Below are positions 61,306-64,000 of a stretch of DNA of 64,000 bases, one piece after another. Every line of letters starts with the position of its first letter. The stretch's first letter is position 1. Below the pieces are notes generated by a model. That model saw nothing but the letters and a program-made list of their open reading frames with translations, was not told the DNA's origin and did not search any database. A program made the translations under genes and the position numbers. Origin of the DNA: Flavobacteriales bacterium (GTDB taxonomy: Bacteria > Bacteroidota > Bacteroidia > Flavobacteriales_D > Parvicellaceae); the NCBI GenBank assembly GCA_025210295.1, contig JAOASC010000026.1, forward strand, positions 62,001 through 126,000. Reading direction: 5' to 3'.

Positions 61306-64000
61306 ATGAAGTTTGATTTTACCTTACAGCAGTTAATCGCATATTATCGGGAGTGTTATGAGTTAGATAATAAACAGCTTGAAGTTTTTGATTTTTATTC
61401 TAAACAAATTACTAACCGATTAATTCTATCTTCTTCTAAAATTTTATTGGATAAAGAAGTTGTTCAGAAAGTTAATTTCGATTGGGGGAATGCGGTTTCG
61501 AAAAAACTCAGGGTTTATGAAAAAGAGTTGGACTTGTACGCCTGTTCTTACTTTCTAAAAGCAAAAGTTAAGGTCTTAGGAAGAAATAAAGTAGCCAGTA
61601 TACCTGTTTTTTTGACTCCATTATCATTAAAGTTTGAAGCACCAAATTATAGTGTTTCACAAACAATCAAGCAAACAATTGTTAATCCTACTGCGCTAAA
61701 AGTAATTCAAGAATTACATCCTGAATTAGTCGAGGAAACTATAGATCGTCAACTCCAATCCATTTGGAAAATTGCAGATGCTAAAAAGAGATTAAGGGTG
61801 TTACAAGAGAAGTTCAAAGGTATAGACTATTCTTTTTTTCAAGATTCAAGCCGTTTCTTCTCAGAGAAAAAATTAAAAGGAGCAATAAAAACAGAGGGGC
61901 TTAATTTATTATTACCAGCAATAGGTTTAGCACTACTAAAAAAGCCAACAGCTAGTAGGGGAGTATTGGCAGAATTAAAAGACATCGCCTTAGAGAATAA
62001 GTTTTATCCACAATTGATTGAAAGCTTATTTTTAGGAACGAACTACAACATAACAGCAGAGTCGAAAGAAACGATTCATGTGCCAGTTAACTTGAGTATT
62101 CCTCAGCAAAATATTATTAAGTCTGCCTATCAGAATAATATCACACTTGCAGTTGGGCCTCCAGGAACAGGGAAGTCATTTACGATAGCAAGCATAGCTG
62201 TTGATGCAATAGCGAATGGAAAATCGGTGTTAATAGCCTCAAAAAACGATCAAGCTCTTAAAGTCATTGCCGAAAAACTGGAAAAGGACTTCTTTGCTAA
62301 AGAGAATATCATTTCTGGTGGGGAGAAATATTTTGTAAGAAAACTGTTGAATAAGTTTAAAGATATCTTGAATGGCGTAGCTGATGATAGTTATTATGAT
62401 TCTTTAAGAAAGGAGGTTAAAGCACAACACAAGTCATTAAGAAAAATCAATGCTGCAATACATAGGTTAGAAGAGAAGATAAAGGAAAAGTCTAATGATG
62501 AATTGGAAGTAACAGAGCTACTATTATCGGAAGATAACTGGTCAAAAAAGATCAAATTGTTTTTTAAAAGTAGAACAATCAAAAACCTTGAAGAGTTAGA
62601 AAGAGATATCAGTACCTTAGCTCATCAAATAGAGTTAAGAAAAGAATGGATGAAACATTTGTTGCTTTGTATTGCTAACTTAAGAGTTGCGGAAGCGATA
62701 AGAGATACTCAGACCAGAGAAGTTTTCAAAAAAATGGTTAAAGTAATTGAGTCGGATTCAGGTTTAGAAAAGGAGTCATTATTTTATTCTTTAGATTTTA
62801 AAAAGGTCTTAAAAGCTTTTCCTATTTGGTTGGTCAACTTAAAAGAGCTTAATCAATACTTGCCACTTCAGGATGGAATTTTTGATTTAGTGGTTATGGA
62901 TGAAGCGACGCAATGTGATATTGCCAGTTCCATTCCATTGTTGTTTCGAGGAAAAAGAGCAGTTATTGTAGGAGATCCTAAACAGTTGCGACACGTTTCT
63001 TTTCTTGCATACGACACTCAACAAGAGTTAGCAATAAAATACGGTGTAGAAAAGTTTAATTCGAAATTATTAGATTACCGAAACGCTAGTATTTTAGATG
63101 TAGTAATGGAAACAATTACAGCTCAAAATCAGGTTCATTACCTCGATGAACATTATCGAAGTATGCCAGATATAGTCGAGTTTAGTAATGAGGAGTTTTA
63201 TAATAACTCGTTAAACATTATGACTTTCAAATCAAAAAATGATTTAGAAGAAAATATCGAAATTCAGTATTGTAGTGGAGAGCGAAAAAATAACGGAGTT
63301 AATCAGGGAGAAATAGATGCTATTTTTAACAAAATAAAACATAACCTTTCTCTAAAAGAAGAACGTTATAGTGTGGGAATTATCTCTCCATTTGCCAATC
63401 AAGTCAAAGCAATACAAAAGCAAGTTAGTACAGCCTTTAAGGTAGAAGAATTGAACAAAATAGATTTGTTAGTTGGAACGCCCTATCATTTCCAAGGAGA
63501 AGAAAGAGATGAAGTACATCTATCATTTACTGTAGATGAGTATACAGCAGGCAATGTTTATACTTATTTAAATAAGGAAGATGTTTTTAATGTAGCGATA
63601 ACTCGTGCAAGAAAACGGCAATATATTTACCTTTCAATCGATACCATACCCCATGATTCTTATCATTTATTGCATCGGTATATTCGTTCAATTAAAAACG
63701 AAGAATTAGCTAATTTCAAGACCACCAATACATTGGATTATTTCTTGAATGAAGTCAAAGATTGGTTAAAGGAATTGGAAGTAACTGTATTTGTCGCTAG
63801 AGAGCTTGCTGGGGTAACGATCGATCTTCTGGTAGAAAGGGGGGATCAGTTATACGCCATAGATTTAGTAGGTTATCCAGGAGTCTATCAAGCAACATTT
63901 CCTATTGAAAAATACAAAACCTTATACCGAATGGGGGTAGAAGTAGTTGTTGTACCTTTTAGTTTTTGGTATCGTAAAAATGAAGCATGTAAAACATTTT
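61306..64000 (+). CDS. SF1 (UPF1-like) helicase with possible PD-(D/E)XK-type tail, 3' end outside the window
   Basis: 898 codons are visible without a stop. An N-terminal domain without clear homology (about 1-270) precedes an SF1B helicase: Walker A G284-PPGTGKS, motif II DEATQ (about 532), motif III GDPKQL (about 556), motif IV HYRSMPDIVEF, motif V GTPYHFQGEERDE and motif VI NVAITRARKR (about 762). A coiled region (about 365-400, KKINAAIHRLEEKIKEK-like) splits the ATPase core. After the helicase, IDLLVERGDQLYAIDLVG (about 839-856) resembles the core of a PD-(D/E)XK nuclease (ID, then D-x-V). TATTTTTG at 61292 matches a -7 element close to the ATG. Confidence 0.88.
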   Translation, partial: MKFDFTLQQLIAYYRECYELDNKQLEVFDFYSKQITNRLILSSSKILLDKEVVQKVNFDWGNAVSKKLRVYEKELDLYACSYFLKAKVKVLGRNKVASIPVFLTPLSLKFEAPNYSVSQTIKQTIVNPTALKVIQELHPELVEETIDRQLQSIWKIADAKKRLRVLQEKFKGIDYSFFQDSSRFFSEKKLKGAIKTEGLNLLLPAIGLALLKKPTASRGVLAELKDIALENKFYPQLIESLFLGTNYNITAESKETIHVPVNLSIPQQNIIKSAYQNNITLAVGPPGTGKSFTIASIAVDAIANGKSVLIASKNDQALKVIAEKLEKDFFAKENIISGGEKYFVRKLLNKFKDILNGVADDSYYDSLRKEVKAQHKSLRKINAAIHRLEEKIKEKSNDELEVTELLLSEDNWSKKIKLFFKSRTIKNLEELERDISTLAHQIELRKEWMKHLLLCIANLRVAEAIRDTQTREVFKKMVKVIESDSGLEKESLFYSLDFKKVLKAFPIWLVNLKELNQYLPLQDGIFDLVVMDEATQCDIASSIPLLFRGKRAVIVGDPKQLRHVSFLAYDTQQELAIKYGVEKFNSKLLDYRNASILDVVMETITAQNQVHYLDEHYRSMPDIVEFSNEEFYNNSLNIMTFKSKNDLEENIEIQYCSGERKNNGVNQGEIDAIFNKIKHNLSLKEERYSVGIISPFANQVKAIQKQVSTAFKVEELNKIDLLVGTPYHFQGEERDEVHLSFTVDEYTAGNVYTYLNKEDVFNVAITRARKRQYIYLSIDTIPHDSYHLLHRYIRSIKNEELANFKTTNTLDYFLNEVKDWLKELEVTVFVARELAGVTIDLLVERGDQLYAIDLVGYPGVYQATFPIEKYKTLYRMGVEVVVVPFSFWYRKNEACKTF

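Noticed and set aside
1-64000. tRNA, rRNA, integrase, transposase or phage genes
   Set aside because: None seen in either strand; the only sign of movement is the duplicated hydroxylase 3' end.

Overview
The window is AT-rich chromosomal DNA from a member of the Bacteroidota, most likely a marine or freshwater Flavobacteriales-type organism. Four things point there. The dcw cell-wall/division cluster has the Bacteroidetes gene set, including a long FtsZ and an FtsI with a C-terminal PASTA domain. Five secreted proteins end in type IX secretion sorting domains (three type A, two type B). Several promoters match the Bacteroidetes -7 consensus TAnnTTTG. There is a CarboxypepD_reg/TonB receptor and a TPR-SpoIIE phosphatase of the kind common in that phylum. 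No tRNA, rRNA, CRISPR array, transposase or integrase was seen.

Layout. 1-136 is the start of engB on the minus strand. 351-18184 is the dcw cluster on the plus strand: mraZ, rsmH, ftsL, ftsI, murE, mraY, murD, then a three-gene insertion (two sister lipoproteins and a stand-alone MurD C-terminal-domain paralogue), then ftsW, murG, murC, ftsQ, ftsA, ftsZ and a clear terminator. 18242-23308 is a two-gene unit: a small secreted protein and a 1521-residue T9SS adhesin-like protein carrying a duplicated 250-residue calcium-repeat block. 23315-34523 is a heme locus. YihY, HemJ, HemH and an AraC regulator read leftward; hemA, C, D, B, L, E and N read rightward. Together they encode the whole route from glutamyl-tRNA to protoheme.

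34547-43618 holds an M43 metalloprotease and nadC (minus), then rlmH, a TonB-type receptor, a TPR-PP2C phosphatase and a DUF58 protein (plus). 43817-50118 holds a YhhN-family protein, a DUF389 membrane protein, a secreted esterase, a SUI1/YciH factor, an alkyltransferase-like protein, an LVIVD-repeat protein and a polyprenol-phosphate glycosyltransferase. 50287-60674 holds a secreted protein of unknown function, an M48 protease, a LamG/T9SS protein, a fatty-acid hydroxylase-superfamily protein and an M1 peptidase. 60862-64000 holds a small protein with a possible STAS-like fold and an SF1 helicase with a possible nuclease tail, cut by the window end.

The least ordinary signals are these. (1) An orphan, diverged MurD C-terminal domain and twin lipoproteins interrupt dcw between murD and ftsW. 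(2) A broken copy of the 3' end of the hydroxylase gene lies on the far side of the LamG gene, so that gene appears to have been inserted with a new 3' end. (3) A 17-bp-stem hairpin sits directly before ftsZ. (4) A two-repeat MraZ box lies upstream of mraZ. (5) The AraC-type heme regulator has convincing coding sequence upstream of its first ATG but no canonical start codon there. All functional calls come from reading motifs by eye; no database search was run.
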